A stretch of 64,000 nt of DNA. Origin: Yersinia enterocolitica (GTDB taxonomy: Bacteria > Pseudomonadota > Gammaproteobacteria > Enterobacterales > Enterobacteriaceae). Numbering within the stretch: the stretch's first letter is position 1; every line of letters begins with the position of its first letter. Position numbers and translations under genes: made by a program. The notes beneath the pieces were generated by a model. That model was not told the origin of the DNA. It searched no databases and was given only the letters and a program-made list of their open reading frames with translations. This document shows positions 36,001-46,817 of this stretch, in pieces. The stretch is taken from contig NBTC02000002.1 of assembly GCA_002082245.2 (NCBI GenBank), positions 1,736,001 to 1,800,000 of the forward strand. Reading direction: 5' to 3'.

Positions 36001-36327
36001 TACCTACTGCCCACCGAACCATGGTTTAAAAAGTAAAGCGCTTAGTGGCAGATGAGTCGCTAAAAACCCTACTTTTCCTAGAGATTCTAACGCTAAAACG
36101 GCAGGATAGCCAATGGCTGTTTTTCGTTATATATTTTTATATACAACGACTTATCTAACAAAACTCACTGTTATTCAGTCTATTGTAATCCGTTGCTAAT
36201 ACTTTGTTTAAAATCACTAAAACAATGGCTTTTATCGCGTTTTCGCGGCAAATCCGTTAACTTATGCAGCAATTTCACCCTTAGCTACGCTATTAGAGCC
36301 AGGCAACAATATTTAGACAGGAAAAAT

Positions 36328-37245
36328 ATGCGAAATCGCACATTAGCGGATCTCGATCGAGTGGTTGCTTTAGGGGGAGGCCATGGCCTGGGGCGCGTGA
36401 TGTCAGCCCTTTCGCCACTGGGTTCACGCCTGACAGGTATTGTTACCACCACCGATAATGGCGGCTCGACTGGCCGCATTCGCCGTTCAGAAGGAGGGAT
36501 TGCCTGGGGTGATACCCGCAATTGCCTTAATCAGTTGATCACTGAGCCGAGTGTGGCTTCGGCAATGTTTGAATACCGTTTTAGCGGTAATGGCGAACTC
36601 TCGGGCCATAATCTGGGCAATTTAATGCTCAAAGCGTTAGACCATCTCAGCATCAGACCTATCGAGGCAATCAATCTGGTACGTAGCTTGCTGAAGGTTG
36701 AGGCATGGCTCATCCCAATGTCTGAGCAGCCGGTCGATCTGCTGGCCATCGATCATGAAGGGCACCCCGTTTATGGTGAGGTGAATATCGACCAACTGGC
36801 AAAAATGCCACAAGAGATGTTGTTGTCACCGCACGTTCACGCCACGCGGGAAGCCGTGGAAGCAATTAGCCAGGCCGATGTTATTTTGATTGGGCCAGGT
36901 AGTTTCTTAACCAGTCTGATGCCCTTGTTACTGCTAGATGACTTAACTCAGGCCTTACGACGCAGCTCTGCCAGTATGATTTATATCGGTAATCTGGGGC
37001 GTGAACTCAGTGTGGCGGCGGCCGCGCTATCGTTGCAAGAAAAACTGGCGATAATGGAAAGCAAGATTGGCCGCAAAATTATTGATGCGGCAATTGTCAG
37101 TCCACAAATTGATATCAGTGGTGTAACAGACAGGATTATTATCCAGCAGCCACTGGAAGCAAAAGATATCCCTTACCGCCATGACCGTGAGCTACTGCGC
37201 CAGGCACTGGAAAACACCCTGCAACAGCTCGGTGGGGCAAACTAG
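36328..37245 (+). CDS. ybhK: YvcK/CofD-like gluconeogenesis factor YbhK
   Basis: A 305-residue protein nearly identical in pattern to E. coli YbhK (302). Seen: [56 protein letters not shown], and late [19 protein letters not shown]. Family knowledge: YvcK/YbhK bind UDP-sugars and influence cell wall and growth on gluconeogenic carbon. The frame opens from 36193 but MRNRTL at 36328, with AGG at 7 nt, is the known start. Divergent from moaA. Confidence 0.94.
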   Translation: MRNRTLADLDRVVALGGGHGLGRVMSALSPLGSRLTGIVTTTDNGGSTGRIRRSEGGIAWGDTRNCLNQLITEPSVASAMFEYRFSGNGELSGHNLGNLMLKALDHLSIRPIEAINLVRSLLKVEAWLIPMSEQPVDLLAIDHEGHPVYGEVNIDQLAKMPQEMLLSPHVHATREAVEAISQADVILIGPGSFLTSLMPLLLLDDLTQALRRSSASMIYIGNLGRELSVAAAALSLQEKLAIMESKIGRKIIDAAIVSPQIDISGVTDRIIIQQPLEAKDIPYRHDRELLRQALENTLQQLGGAN

Positions 37246-37502
37246 CTAAGAGGCTTAGCTTGAGTTTGAGCTTGCAACCTTGCGCTGTCATTCATATGGA
37301 TATACAGCGCCTCCACTTTAGTTCTAGCCCATGGTGTACGGCGTAAAAACTTCAGGCTGGATTTAATGCTGGGATCGCTGATGAAACAGTTGATATTGAT
37401 ACGGTATGCCAACTCCTCCCAGCCATAATGCTCAACCAGTTTGGTCAGCAGTTGTTCAAGGGTAATACCGTGTAATGGATCTTTCGACAAGTGATCACTC
37501 AT
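37242..37502 (-). CDS. VF530 family (DUF2132) DNA-binding-like protein
   Basis: An 86-residue protein. Seen: [27 protein letters not shown] and [24 protein letters not shown], the two halves of the VF530/DUF2132 family. The fold has been described as a small helical DNA-binding-like domain; the function is unknown. It overlaps the ybhK stop by 4 bp, convergent. Its position between uvrB and ybhK is typical of Yersinia-like chromosomes rather than E. coli. Confidence 0.88.
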   Translation of the reverse strand: MSDHLSKDPLHGITLEQLLTKLVEHYGWEELAYRININCFISDPSIKSSLKFLRRTPWARTKVEALYIHMNDSARLQAQTQAKPLS

Positions 37503-37707
37503 TATTTATCTCGCACTTTTACTCTCCGACTTGGGGCTGCTGAATTGTGGGTTTGCCACCAACCTGCAACGCCAGGTTATTTGAGTCTATCTAGGTGATG
37601 ATTTTATTAGTCGCACACCTTAATCAGGATAGGTTGATGCGACAAGCATAAATTCCCGATTTGTCGCACCATTGCTTACCGCCCACATAATGCAGGGCTG
37701 ATGAGCA

Positions 37708-39720
37708 TCAAGATATCGCGATAAATTGCTGGCGCAACTGATGGACTTGATCACGCAGTTCTGCTGCCTGCTCAAACTCCAGATTTTGCGCGTGGGTGTA
37801 CATTTTAGACTCCAACTCACGGATTTTCTGATCAAGCGCTTTTGGTGGCAAGGCGTGATAATTATTGGGATCGGCCACTTTGCCGCCCCGCCCTTTCCCT
37901 TTACCACGGGAAGAGGGTTGGCCCAATTGCAGAATATCGCCAATCTTCTTGTTCAACCCTTGCGGAATGATGCCACGTTCTTCGTTGTAAGCTTGCTGTT
38001 TGACACGGCGCCGTTCCGTTTCACCAATAGCCTTTTCCATTGAGGCGGTAATTCTGTCGCCATACAGTATTGCTTTACCATTAAGGTTACGCGCCGCACG
38101 GCCAATGGTCTGGATTAAAGAGCGTTCAGAACGCAGGAAACCTTCTTTATCAGCATCAAGAATTGCGACCAGAGAAACCTCTGGCATATCCAAACCTTCG
38201 CGCAGTAAGTTGATTCCCACCAATACATCAAACTCACCCAAACGCAGATCACGAATGATCTCTACCCGTTCAACGGTATCAATATCCGAATGCAGGTAAC
38301 GAACACGGGCGCCATGCTCTCCAAGATACTCGGTCAGGTCTTCAGCCATACGTTTGGTCAGCGTGGTCACCAGCACCCGCTCGTTAATCGCTGCACGAAT
38401 ACGGATCTCTGACAGCAAGTCATCAACCTGTGTGGCTACCGGCCGTACTTCAATTAATGGGTCGAGCAGGCCCGTCGGCCGCACGACCTGATCGATGATA
38501 TCGCCACCGGATTTCTCCAGCTCATATTTACCTGGAGTTGCTGAAACATAAATAGTTTGTGGTGCCAGTGCTTCAAACTCTTCAAACCGCATTGGCCGGT
38601 TATCCAGTGCCGATGGCAGCCGGAAACCATATTCCACCAATGTTTCTTTGCGTGAGCGGTCACCTTTGTACATCCCGCCGATTTGCGGAATAGTGACGTG
38701 GGATTCATCAACCACCAACAGACCGTCAGCCGGTAGATAGTCAAATAGCGTCGGTGGTGCTTCGCCTGGACCACGGCCCGAAAGGTAGCGGGAATAGTTT
38801 TCAATACCGGAGCAATAGCCCAGCTCATTCATCATTTCAAGGTCAAACTGGGTCCGCTGGCTAATACGTTGCTCTTCCAACAACTTATTATTGGCTAATA
38901 GCACCTGACGGCGGTCGGCCAATTCGACTTTGATCTCTTCCATGGCCTGCAAAATACGCTCGCGCGGGGTAACGTAGTGCGTTTTAGGATAGACCGTAAA
39001 GCGCGGTACTTCATGCTGTAACTGGCCTGTCAATGGATCAAAGATGGACAACCGTTCGACCTCTTCATCGAACAACTCTACCCGCAACGCCCATTCATCA
39101 GATTCTGCGGGGAAGATGTCGATAACTTCACCACGCACCCGGAAGGTACCGCGCTGGAATACCTGATCATTACGGCTGTACTGCAATTCGGATAAGCGAC
39201 GCAAAATAGAGCGCTGATCGATGATCATACCCTTAGTCAGATGCAGCATCATTTTCAGGTATAAATCAGGATCACCCAGACCATAAATCGCAGAAACCGA
39301 CGCCACCACGATAACATCACGCCTTTCCAGCAGTGCTTTGGTCGCAGATAGCCGCATTTGCTCGATATGCTCATTTACCGAGGCATCTTTTTCAATAAAC
39401 GTATCAGAGCTTGGGACATAGGCTTCAGGCTGGTAGTAGTCATAGTAGGAGACGAAATACTCTACCGCGTTATCGGGAAAGAACTCTTTCATCTCACCAT
39501 AAAGCTGTGCTGCCAATGTCTTATTGGGTGCCAGCACCATGGTTGGGCGATTCAAATCAGCAATAACATTGGCTATCGTAAAGGTTTTACCCGATCCCGT
39601 TACCCCCAACAGTGTCTGATGAGCCAGACCATTCTCTAGCCCTTCTTCCAGTTTACGGATGGCCTCAGGCTGGTCGCCTGCTGGCTTAAACTCAGAATGT
39701 AGTTTGAATAATTTACTCAT
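37708..39720 (-). CDS. uvrB: Excinuclease ABC subunit UvrB
   Basis: A 670-residue damage-recognition helicase of nucleotide excision repair (E. coli 673). Seen: Walker A GVTGSGKT (39-46), the beta-hairpin [21 protein letters not shown] near 90-115, motif II DESH, motifs [20 protein letters not shown] and QTIGRAARN, and the C-terminal UVR motif [22 protein letters not shown]. The start at 39720 (MSKLFK) is the known one; the frame extends to 39831 over the promoter. A LexA box lies 83-98 bp upstream of the start. Confidence 0.97.
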   Translation of the reverse strand: MSKLFKLHSEFKPAGDQPEAIRKLEEGLENGLAHQTLLGVTGSGKTFTIANVIADLNRPTMVLAPNKTLAAQLYGEMKEFFPDNAVEYFVSYYDYYQPEAYVPSSDTFIEKDASVNEHIEQMRLSATKALLERRDVIVVASVSAIYGLGDPDLYLKMMLHLTKGMIIDQRSILRRLSELQYSRNDQVFQRGTFRVRGEVIDIFPAESDEWALRVELFDEEVERLSIFDPLTGQLQHEVPRFTVYPKTHYVTPRERILQAMEEIKVELADRRQVLLANNKLLEEQRISQRTQFDLEMMNELGYCSGIENYSRYLSGRGPGEAPPTLFDYLPADGLLVVDESHVTIPQIGGMYKGDRSRKETLVEYGFRLPSALDNRPMRFEEFEALAPQTIYVSATPGKYELEKSGGDIIDQVVRPTGLLDPLIEVRPVATQVDDLLSEIRIRAAINERVLVTTLTKRMAEDLTEYLGEHGARVRYLHSDIDTVERVEIIRDLRLGEFDVLVGINLLREGLDMPEVSLVAILDADKEGFLRSERSLIQTIGRAARNLNGKAILYGDRITASMEKAIGETERRRVKQQAYNEERGIIPQGLNKKIGDILQLGQPSSRGKGKGRGGKVADPNNYHALPPKALDQKIRELESKMYTHAQNLEFEQAAELRDQVHQLRQQFIAIS

Positions 39721-39802
39721 GAATTTGCTACCCACTGGAGAAACACACACTATCAGGAGGCTAATTATGAAAGCCCCATAGAATTTTGCCACCTCTATGA
39801 TA

Positions 39803-39818
39803 CTGGATATAAAACCAG
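39803..39818 (-). promoter_or_regulatory. LexA (SOS) box of uvrB
   Basis: CTGG-ATATAAAA-CCAG, preceded by TA and followed by CT, fits the LexA consensus CTGT-N8-ACAG with one change in each arm. The right half (CCAG) is the same variant I recall in the E. coli uvrB box. It is the expected distance upstream of uvrB. Confidence 0.7.
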
Positions 39819-40120
39819 CTTCAAGCACCAAAATGTAGGAATGTCTTTCACCAGGAGATTGTTTGCCTCGTTACAGTGACATCTAAACGACAGCTGCACT
39901 GTAAAAGCGTTTTTATCCCCAACTGTTAACATAAACACATTAGTGATAACTAATCGATTAAAGATCACTCATCATCTCCAGTTATGATTTTTCAGCGCTT
40001 GATTTTAAATAACCCATTGAAAGTAAAATAAATTATTAAAAAGTAGAGAATGCGGACAACAGGAGCGCAAGCCGCGCCCGCTCTCGCTTGCCATCAGTTT
40101 TCTATGGCTAATGCACAAGG

Positions 40121-40198
40121 TTATCCACAGGAATGGTGGATAACTCATTCAACCCCACAGCGGCTGGGAGTTGGCGAAAAGCAAAGCTTGGGGGATAA
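40121..40198. promoter_or_regulatory. Cluster of DnaA boxes at the DARS1 position
   Basis: TTATCCACA (40121-40129, a perfect R-type DnaA box) faces GGTGGATAA (40135-40143, reverse TTATCCACC) with 5 bp between. A weaker reverse box GGGGGATAA follows at 40190-40198, and TTATCCCCA occurs at about 39914. In E. coli the DnaA-reactivating sequence DARS1 lies in the uvrB-bioD gap and has closely spaced opposed DnaA boxes. Position and layout agree. Confidence 0.6.
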
Positions 40199-40494
40199 AT
40201 GGGGACTAACTGGCTTTTTTAGTGTTTTTTTTACATTTTTATTTCACCGCATATTTCAATTAGTGCTAACTATGTAGCTTGCTAATTCTATAATTTTCAC
40301 TAGTTAACACCTGTATCTAATGACCTCTGACCTCTCTCTTTTTCTACTGCACCATTTTCTCCACCAAAGCACCGCTTAAGTGCAAGCTAGCCATCACTCT
40401 ACGCTCGCCCCCCGCCAGGCTGAGCTATTTTTACCCCACGTTGTGCGTTAAAACCATTTACAGCCTGTTAACAAACAGATTTTACTCTCTGTAT

Positions 40495-40610
40495 AGCAAC
40501 TTGGCCCAAGAGTTGCTTTATATCTCTGTGAAACGGAGAGATTAAAGGGGAAATGGTCTAAAGCGGTGCAACGCATTAATAGACTAAAAATCATCCTATC
40601 GCAGGGTGAT
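40495..40610 (+). other. Row of four stem-loops upstream of the orphan ATPase gene
   Basis: Four consecutive inverted repeats: AGCAACT/AGTTGCT (40495-40517), ATCTCT/AGAGAT (40522-40542), GTCTA/TAGAC (40556-40584) and ATCATCCT/AGGGTGAT (40590-40610, one G-U). They lie 210-325 bp before the ATG at 40820. They may be a structured 5' leader or a small RNA gene; no known family is recognised. Confidence 0.35.
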
Positions 40611-40819
40611 TAAGGATAAAAATAGCCTATTGATGCCATTTAATGCCGCAATTCGCCCATTTCACCTCAATTTACACCGACAACCACCCGTTAGAAGTGT
40701 GGTGTTTTATGCTGTACTGCCGCTACCAAGTATGCAGATTTGCTGGTTAATCCTTCACTAGCCGTTACAGAACACCGGGCCACCTGTGAACTACTGAGAT
40801 CGACTGAGGAGAAGCACTG

Positions 40820-41530
40820 ATGCTGAGTTTAACCGCTGTGAATCAATACTATGGACAGAATCATATCCTTTGGGATATTAATCTCGAGATCCCCCGTGGG
40901 CAGTGTACCTGCCTGATTGGCCGTAATGGCGTAGGAAAAACGACGTTAATTAATTGCATCATGGGGCATCTGCCAATTAAGAGTGGCACCATGACCTGGC
41001 AACCTAATCATGAACCGCCGCAGAATTTGCTACAGCAGCCGGTTGAGGGGCGTACTGCTCTGGGTATTGGCTATGTACCACAAGGGCAGCAGATCTTCTC
41101 TCAACTGAGTGTAGAGGAGAATATGCTGATAGCCGTGCTGGCGGGCCGCCATAAGTCGCGCCAAATTCCGGGCTGGATTTTTGATATATTCCCGCAACTG
41201 TATGACAAACGCACCCAACGTGGTGGGGAGCTAACCCGTAATCAACAACAGCAGTTGGCCATTGCCAGAGCACTGGTGACAGAGCCAGAACTGTTGATTC
41301 TTGATGAACCGGGGAGTGGTATTTTACCGCCGTTGACTGAGGATATTGGCAATATCCTACATCAGCTCAGTCGTAGCCTGGGTTTGACGGTACTTTTGGT
41401 TGAACACCGTTTACCCTTTATTCAGCATGTGGCAGATCGATTCTGTTTGATGGCCGATGGCCGAAATGTGGCACAAGGAACATTGGCTCAATTGGATGAA
41501 GAGATGATTATTACGCATTTGGCCAGTTAA
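40820..41530 (+). CDS. Orphan UrtE/LivF-like ABC ATPase with degenerate signature motif
   Basis: A 236-residue ABC ATPase whose first 55 residues track the UrtE of this window (LxxVNxYYGxxHIL, CLIGRNGVGKTTLINCIMGHLPIKSG). Walker A (34-42) and Walker B (LLILDEPGSGI near 157-167) are intact, and the H-loop position has His (VEHRL). The signature that should be LSGGQ reads LTRNQ (138-142), losing the Ser and both Gly that contact ATP across the dimer. No permease or binding-protein gene is adjacent: uvrB and bioD flank it. It might be a regulatory or decaying UrtE paralogue, or borrow the permeases of urtBC. The reading frame is intact with a GAGGAG ribosome site, arguing against simple decay. 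Confidence 0.85.
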   Translation: MLSLTAVNQYYGQNHILWDINLEIPRGQCTCLIGRNGVGKTTLINCIMGHLPIKSGTMTWQPNHEPPQNLLQQPVEGRTALGIGYVPQGQQIFSQLSVEENMLIAVLAGRHKSRQIPGWIFDIFPQLYDKRTQRGGELTRNQQQQLAIARALVTEPELLILDEPGSGILPPLTEDIGNILHQLSRSLGLTVLLVEHRLPFIQHVADRFCLMADGRNVAQGTLAQLDEEMIITHLAS

Positions 41531-41651
41531 TATGGCGCAGAGTGGTTTCTCCCTCATGCAAACTAAAGCCGATGATAGCGGCCATACTCCGCAAAAAACT
41601 CAGGGCTAATAATGTCTATTAGCCCTTTAGGGTCATATCGCCGTCAAAAAT

Positions 41652-42362
41652 TCAGCTCAGTGGCACCTCAGCCAAAAGTCCTAAATCCAAATAGCCACCA
41701 AGATCACGCCGCTGGGTGATGGGATACACGTCAAGGTCCGTCAGATAGGGGACGACACCTAATCGCGGGGCACTGATCATCTGTGTCAATGTTGCCATAT
41801 ACTCAACTTGTCGCCCCCCCGCAGGTATCACCTCATTAGCGATCCACCCTACCAGTTTCAGCCCAGCTTGTCGGATAGCCAAAGCGGTCAACAAAGCATG
41901 ATTGATACATCCCAATTTGATGCCAACAACCATAATTACTGGCAGTTGCTCTCGTAAAACCCAATCGGCAAAAGTTGCCTGTGGCGACAGTGGGGTAAAC
42001 CAGCCGCCAGCCCCTTCGACCAATATCCATTCTGCTGAGTGCTCAAGCTGCTGTAGTCCTTGCGATAAAACTGACAAATCAATCTCACGCCCTTCGCTGG
42101 CACTGGCAATATGGGGCGAGGTTGCCTCCAGAAATGTGAGCGGATTCACCTGTGAATAACTAAGTGCCGTACTGCTGTTTGCTTGTAGCGCCAAAGCATC
42201 ACTGTTGCGCAATCCGTCAGGCGTCATCTGGCTGCCGGATGCCACCGGTTTATAACCGGCGGTGCGATAGCCCTGCTGGGCTGCGGCTTGCAATAAGGCA
42301 CAACTGGCAACTGTCTTACCGACATCGGTATCCGTGCCAGTGATAAACCAACGTTTAATCAC
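41652..42362 (-). CDS. bioD: Dethiobiotin synthetase BioD
   Basis: A 236-residue ATP-dependent enzyme that closes the ureido ring of dethiobiotin. Seen: P-loop GTDTDVGKT near residue 9, GYKPVASGS, and the active-site EGAGGWFTPLS. I choose the GTG at 42362 (overlapping the bioC stop, GTGATTAA), since it gives the usual [11 protein letters not shown] start; an ATG at 42377 lies inside bioC and lacks a ribosome site. Last gene of bioBFCD. Confidence 0.93.
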   Translation of the reverse strand: MIKRWFITGTDTDVGKTVASCALLQAAAQQGYRTAGYKPVASGSQMTPDGLRNSDALALQANSSTALSYSQVNPLTFLEATSPHIASASEGREIDLSVLSQGLQQLEHSAEWILVEGAGGWFTPLSPQATFADWVLREQLPVIMVVGIKLGCINHALLTALAIRQAGLKLVGWIANEVIPAGGRQVEYMATLTQMISAPRLGVVPYLTDLDVYPITQRRDLGGYLDLGLLAEVPLS

Positions 42363-43137
42363 GATATATAACCCCATAAACTAAATGGTAACTCAGCGGG
42401 TAGGTGCCAGATTGGGTGCTATAAGCGCGTTGCAGGGCCACCAGCCGCTGGCGACCACTTAACCCAGACTGACGCCCCTGATGTAAATGCGTAGCACCAA
42501 TGCCTTGCAGAGAGCGCATAAGCGCAATTACATCAGGAAACTGTTGCTGATATAACTCGGTTGTCAGGTGATGGCGATACCCCTGACAAGCGTCACTGAT
42601 ATGCTGAAAGGGGAGAAAATCATTCACATGGCGCTGGCCATCTACCTGTTGCCACGCCTGCCCCAGCTCGTCAAGAGACCCCTTTGCCAAGGTAGAAAAC
42701 AGAATGATGCCGCCAACTCGCGTGACGCGATATAACTCAGCTAGCGCCTGCGGTAAATCAGCACACCACTGTAGCGCCAGATTACTAAAACAAATATCAA
42801 CGCTTTGATCTGGCAGCGGTATATTCTCAATATCAGCCAATAAATAGCTGTCCGCAGCCTGCTGTCGCCGGGCGTGATCCAACATTCCGGCGGCCAAATC
42901 TAGCGCAGTAACATATCTGTCTCGTTCACGCCAACGGCGGCTGAAATAGCCAGTACCGCACCCGGCATCCAGCACCGACGCACCAGGGTGCTGATAACCC
43001 AGCGCCAATAAGGTATTCCCCGTTTCCCGTTGCAAACTTGCCGCTGAGTCGTAGCTACCAGCAGCCCGGCTAAATGCAGCCGCAATCGCCGGTTTATCAA
43101 CCAAGGGTAATCGTGGATTATCAGCGACAAACGCCAT
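42355..43137 (-). CDS. bioC: Malonyl-ACP O-methyltransferase BioC
   Basis: A 260-residue SAM methyltransferase (E. coli 251) that starts pimeloyl synthesis. Seen: [18 protein letters not shown] (motif I), [24 protein letters not shown], and [16 protein letters not shown]. The ATG at 43137 has GGAGG at 8 nt; the upstream frame to 43185 is inside bioF. It overlaps bioF by 17 bp and bioD by 8 bp. Confidence 0.94.
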   Translation of the reverse strand: MAFVADNPRLPLVDKPAIAAAFSRAAGSYDSAASLQRETGNTLLALGYQHPGASVLDAGCGTGYFSRRWRERDRYVTALDLAAGMLDHARRQQAADSYLLADIENIPLPDQSVDICFSNLALQWCADLPQALAELYRVTRVGGIILFSTLAKGSLDELGQAWQQVDGQRHVNDFLPFQHISDACQGYRHHLTTELYQQQFPDVIALMRSLQGIGATHLHQGRQSGLSGRQRLVALQRAYSTQSGTYPLSYHLVYGVIYRD

Positions 43138-44272
43138 ACAGCACCTCCAGCAATCTGCCGATATCATCATATTGATGCGCAGCACTCAGGGTAATACGCA
43201 ATCTGGCGCCCCCCGGCGGGACTGTTGGAGGGCGAATCGCCGTTACCCATAACCCCTCGGCGCGTAGTTGCTCCGCCAGTGTCAGTGTTTGCTGATTGTC
43301 ACCCACCAGCAGTGGCTGAATAGCGGTTTCAGATGCCCCTAATTGCAACGGTAAGTCTGCCGCTCCACGCCGAAATTGCGCAATACGTTGCTGAAGCTGC
43401 TGTCGCAAGTCGTCACCTTGCTGAATACGTAATAGTGCCACTTGCAGCGCACAAGCCTGTGCTGGCGGCATCGCGGTGCTGTATATCAGGTGGCGGGCAT
43501 ATTGCAGCAGATACTCGGCAACCGGTTCCTGACACAACACTGCCGCCCCACTTAGGCCGAATGCCTTGCCAAAAGTGACCACTAACAGTTCAGGTTTTAC
43601 CCCTTGCTGCCAGCAACTACCACGGCCACCTTCGCCACACACCCCAATTCCGTGCGCATCATCCACCAGTAACCAGCCACCCGCCGCCACAGTTTTTTGC
43701 TGCAAAGCAGCCAGTGGAGCGCTATCACCGTCCATACTAAAAACGCCTTCAGTGACCACCAATGTTTGGCCCGCACAGGGTTTATCGAGTAGGTTTTGTA
43801 GCGCATCGGGCTGATTATGCACAAAGCGCCGCAATTGAGCCGGAGAGTGTGCAGCCGCCTCCAGCAAAGAGGCGTGGCTGAGTTTATCGGCCAGTATCCT
43901 GTCGTCGGCGGCAGTTAACGCCGCCAACACCGCCTGATTTGCCGCGTAGCCTGAGATAAACAACAATGCACGCGGATAACCCAGCCAGTCCGCCAATTGG
44001 TGTTCCAGTTGGGCATGAGGCCGGCTATAGCCGGTAACATGGCCAGAGCCACCACTGCCAACACCATAGCGTTGCGCCCCCTGCTGCCACGCCGCAATCA
44101 CGTCGGGATCCTGACTTAACCCCAGATAATCATTGCTGGAGAAGTTGAGATAACGCCGTTCTGCTGATTGCAACCAGCGCCCACTCGCCCCCTCATTAAC
44201 CTGACGGCTACGGTAGGCCGCGGCGTCGCGTCGCTGTTGCAGCCCCTGCTCTATCTTGCTTTGCCAGTTCAT
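43121..44272 (-). CDS. bioF: 8-amino-7-oxononanoate synthase BioF
   Basis: A 383-residue PLP enzyme condensing pimeloyl-ACP and alanine. Seen: [48 protein letters not shown] and the PLP-lysine segment [16 protein letters not shown]. The start overlaps the bioB stop at 44272 by one base. Second gene of bioBFCD. Confidence 0.95.
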   Translation of the reverse strand: MNWQSKIEQGLQQRRDAAAYRSRQVNEGASGRWLQSAERRYLNFSSNDYLGLSQDPDVIAAWQQGAQRYGVGSGGSGHVTGYSRPHAQLEHQLADWLGYPRALLFISGYAANQAVLAALTAADDRILADKLSHASLLEAAAHSPAQLRRFVHNQPDALQNLLDKPCAGQTLVVTEGVFSMDGDSAPLAALQQKTVAAGGWLLVDDAHGIGVCGEGGRGSCWQQGVKPELLVVTFGKAFGLSGAAVLCQEPVAEYLLQYARHLIYSTAMPPAQACALQVALLRIQQGDDLRQQLQQRIAQFRRGAADLPLQLGASETAIQPLLVGDNQQTLTLAEQLRAEGLWVTAIRPPTVPPGGARLRITLSAAHQYDDIGRLLEVLYGVCR

Positions 44273-45324
44273 CAGATTGCCGCGTTATAAAATTGTGTGC
44301 TCTCACCGGGCAATGAGTCACGCTGCAAGAGTTGCTCAGTCAATACTTGCTGCTGTTCGCGATCCCCTTGCTCGGTGGCGGTTTGCTGTGGATTCAGCCC
44401 CAATTTACGAAACAGTTGCAGATCTTTATCTTCTTCAGGATTCGCCGTGGTAAGCAATTTACAGCCGTAGAAAATAGAGTTAGCCCCTGCCATAAAGCAC
44501 ATCGCCTGCGTTTGCTCGTTCATTTGTTCGCGACCGGCAGATAAACGCACGTAAGAGGTTGGCATCATGATACGTGCGATAGCGATGGTGCGGATAAACT
44601 CGAAAGCATCGACGTCGTCGTTATTTTCCATCGGCGTGCCTTTCACTTTTACCAGCATATTGATCGGCACACTTTCAGGCGGTTTGGGCAAATTCGCCAG
44701 TTGTACCAGTAGCCCTGCGCGGTCACGAACAGTTTCGCCTAACCCGACAATGCCTCCCGAACAGACTTTGATACCGGCGTCACGAACTTCACTGAGGGTA
44801 TCGAGCCGTTCCTGATAACTGCGGGTGGTAATGATGCTGCCGTAGAATTCCGGCGAGGTATCAAGATTGTGGTTGTAATAATCCAGCCCAGCCTCTGCCA
44901 ACCGGTGAGCTTGCTGTTTATCCAGCGAGCCAAGCGTCATACAGGTTTCCATCCCCATGGCCTTGACACCTTCAACCATTTTCTCCAAATAAGGCATATC
45001 ACGCTCATGGGGATTCTTCCAGGCCGCGCCCATACAGAAACGGGTTGAGCCAGCGGCTTTGGCCTTTTTCGCTGACGCCAGCACTTGTTCAACCTGCATT
45101 AAGCGCTCACTTTCCAAGCCAGTTTTGTAACGCGAGCTTTGCGGGCAATATTTGCAATCTTCCGGGCAAGCACCGGTCTTAATCGACAGCAAAGTACTGA
45201 CTTGCACCTGACGCGAGTCAAAATGCTGACGATGAATCTGCTGCGCTTCAAACAATAAATCCAGTAGTGGTTTTTCAAACAAGGCCTGGGCTTGCCCGAC
45301 TGTCCAGCGAATATAATTTGCCAT
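44272..45324 (-). CDS. bioB: Biotin synthase BioB
   Basis: A 350-residue radical SAM enzyme inserting sulfur into dethiobiotin. Seen: the cluster motif CPEDCKYC with C53, C57 and C60, then [30 protein letters not shown], and [11 protein letters not shown]. The start at 45324 gives the standard length and has GGAG at 8 nt; the open frame to 45399 runs through the operator. It is transcribed divergently from bioA under the BirA operator. Confidence 0.97.
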   Translation of the reverse strand: MANYIRWTVGQAQALFEKPLLDLLFEAQQIHRQHFDSRQVQVSTLLSIKTGACPEDCKYCPQSSRYKTGLESERLMQVEQVLASAKKAKAAGSTRFCMGAAWKNPHERDMPYLEKMVEGVKAMGMETCMTLGSLDKQQAHRLAEAGLDYYNHNLDTSPEFYGSIITTRSYQERLDTLSEVRDAGIKVCSGGIVGLGETVRDRAGLLVQLANLPKPPESVPINMLVKVKGTPMENNDDVDAFEFIRTIAIARIMMPTSYVRLSAGREQMNEQTQAMCFMAGANSIFYGCKLLTTANPEEDKDLQLFRKLGLNPQQTATEQGDREQQQVLTEQLLQRDSLPGESTQFYNAAI

Positions 45325-45380
45325 TACGGCTTCTCCAAGGAAGAGAAAAAAGTTTCGCCAGTGTAAATAAACTCGATATA

Positions 45381-45414
45381 CTGTCAACCATTCTTGCAAT
45401 GAATTGGTTTACAA
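45381..45414. promoter_or_regulatory. BirA operator between bioB and bioA
   Basis: Arms CTGTCAACC and GGTTTACAA are separated by 16 bp, exactly the BirA layout (TTGTAAACC-N16-GGTTTACAA); the right arm is perfect and the left has two mismatches. It lies between the divergent bioB and bioA starts and would repress both when biotin is plentiful. Confidence 0.9.
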
Positions 45415-45422
45415 CAATCCTC

Positions 45423-46700
45423 ATGACACCTTCTGACCTGGCTTTTGATCAACGTCATATCTGGCACCCCTACACCTCAATGACTGACCCGCTTCCCTGC
45501 TATCCGGTGGTCGCAGCCGATGGCGTTGAGCTGCAACTGGCTGATGGCCGACGTCTGATCGATGGCATGTCATCATGGTGGGCGGCCATTCACGGCTATA
45601 ATCATCCGGTACTGAACCACGCGGCACATCAGCAGTTGGATAAAATGTCCCATGTGATGTTTGGAGGTATCACCCACCCGCCCGCCGTGGAACTCTGCCA
45701 ACAGTTGGTTGCTCTAACCCCTTCGGCACTAGAGTGTGTTTTTCTCGCTGATTCGGGTTCGGTGGCCGTTGAAGTGGCATTGAAAATGGCATTGCAATAC
45801 TGGCAGGCCAAAGGTGAACGGCGGCAACGGATTTTAACCCTGCGCCACGGCTACCATGGTGATACTTTTGGTGCGATGTCAGTTTGTGATCCCCAGAATT
45901 CAATGCACAGTTTGTATCAGGGGTATTTAGCTGAAAATCTGTTTGCCCGCGCGCCACAATGCCGCTTCGACGAGCCGTGGAACCCGGAAGACATCACTGA
46001 TTTTGCTGCAATGATAGCCACACATTCCAGCGAGATAGCCGCAGTCATTCTGGAACCGATAGTGCAAGGTGCCGGTGGAATGCGTATCTATCACCCCGCC
46101 TATTTGCGTGAGGTCAGAGCATTGTGCGATCAGCACCAGATTTTGTTGATTGCCGATGAAATTGCTACCGGTTTTGGCCGCACCGGTAAACTTTTCGCCT
46201 GCGAACATGCGCAAATCGTGCCAGACATTCTGTGTTTGGGTAAGGCGTTGACCGGCGGCTACCTGACTTTATCGGCTACCTTAACTACCCGTAAGGTGGC
46301 AGAAACCATCAGTAACGGTGATGCGGGTTGCTTTATGCACGGCCCGACATTTATGGCTAATCCATTGGCTTGCGCTGTCGCCTCGGCAAACTTGAGTCTG
46401 TTGGCTGAGAATCACTGGCAACAGCAGGTTGCCGCCATAGAAAACCAATTGAAACACGCGTTAATGCCACTTGCAGAACATGAAGCAGTAGCCGATGTGC
46501 GGGTATTAGGGGCAATTGGGGTAGTGGAAATGAAAGAGCCGGTTAACGTCGCGCGCCTGCAACGGCAATTTGTCGAGCACGGCGTGTGGATCCGCCCGTT
46601 TGGTAAACTGATTTACCTGATGCCGCCTTATATTATCTCGCCGCAATCACTGACGCGGTTAACGGATGCGGTGAAAGCTGCGATAGTAAATATCCACTAA
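45423..46700 (+). CDS. bioA: Adenosylmethionine-8-amino-7-oxononanoate aminotransferase BioA
   Basis: A 425-residue class III aminotransferase using SAM as amino donor. Seen: [65 protein letters not shown] and the PLP-lysine segment [11 protein letters not shown]. The start at 45423 ([12 protein letters not shown]) fits E. coli BioA; the upstream frame crosses the operator. The gene starts 8 bp after the BirA operator. Confidence 0.96.
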   Translation: MTPSDLAFDQRHIWHPYTSMTDPLPCYPVVAADGVELQLADGRRLIDGMSSWWAAIHGYNHPVLNHAAHQQLDKMSHVMFGGITHPPAVELCQQLVALTPSALECVFLADSGSVAVEVALKMALQYWQAKGERRQRILTLRHGYHGDTFGAMSVCDPQNSMHSLYQGYLAENLFARAPQCRFDEPWNPEDITDFAAMIATHSSEIAAVILEPIVQGAGGMRIYHPAYLREVRALCDQHQILLIADEIATGFGRTGKLFACEHAQIVPDILCLGKALTGGYLTLSATLTTRKVAETISNGDAGCFMHGPTFMANPLACAVASANLSLLAENHWQQQVAAIENQLKHALMPLAEHEAVADVRVLGAIGVVEMKEPVNVARLQRQFVEHGVWIRPFGKLIYLMPPYIISPQSLTRLTDAVKAAIVNIH

Positions 46701-46817
46701 AGCAGTGGTGGACAATATCGTTCGCAAATTGGCGGGGCAACTGCACCGATGGGCGCTGCGACGGCTTACGCCGTTACGACCCCTTCGACACATTTCCCCG
46801 CCCTGCAATATTATTTT

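Larger units (their letters stand above)
39721..40819. other. Long uvrB-to-ABC-gene intergenic region
   Basis: About 1.1 kb without a convincing gene. It contains the uvrB promoter and LexA box (39721-39850), opposed DnaA boxes (40121-40198), a T-run after GGACTAACTGGC at 40201-40245, and a series of stem-loops (40495-40610) before the orphan ATPase gene. A 75-codon open frame at 40050-40277 crosses the DnaA boxes and is not credible. Confidence 0.6.

Noticed and set aside
40050..40277. 75-codon open frame in the uvrB gap
   Set aside because: It crosses the DnaA boxes, has no ribosome site and an atypical composition; no family resemblance.
40680..40819. Sigma-54 promoter for the orphan ATPase gene
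   Set aside because: Looked for TGGCAC-N5-TTGC as in urtA; none found.
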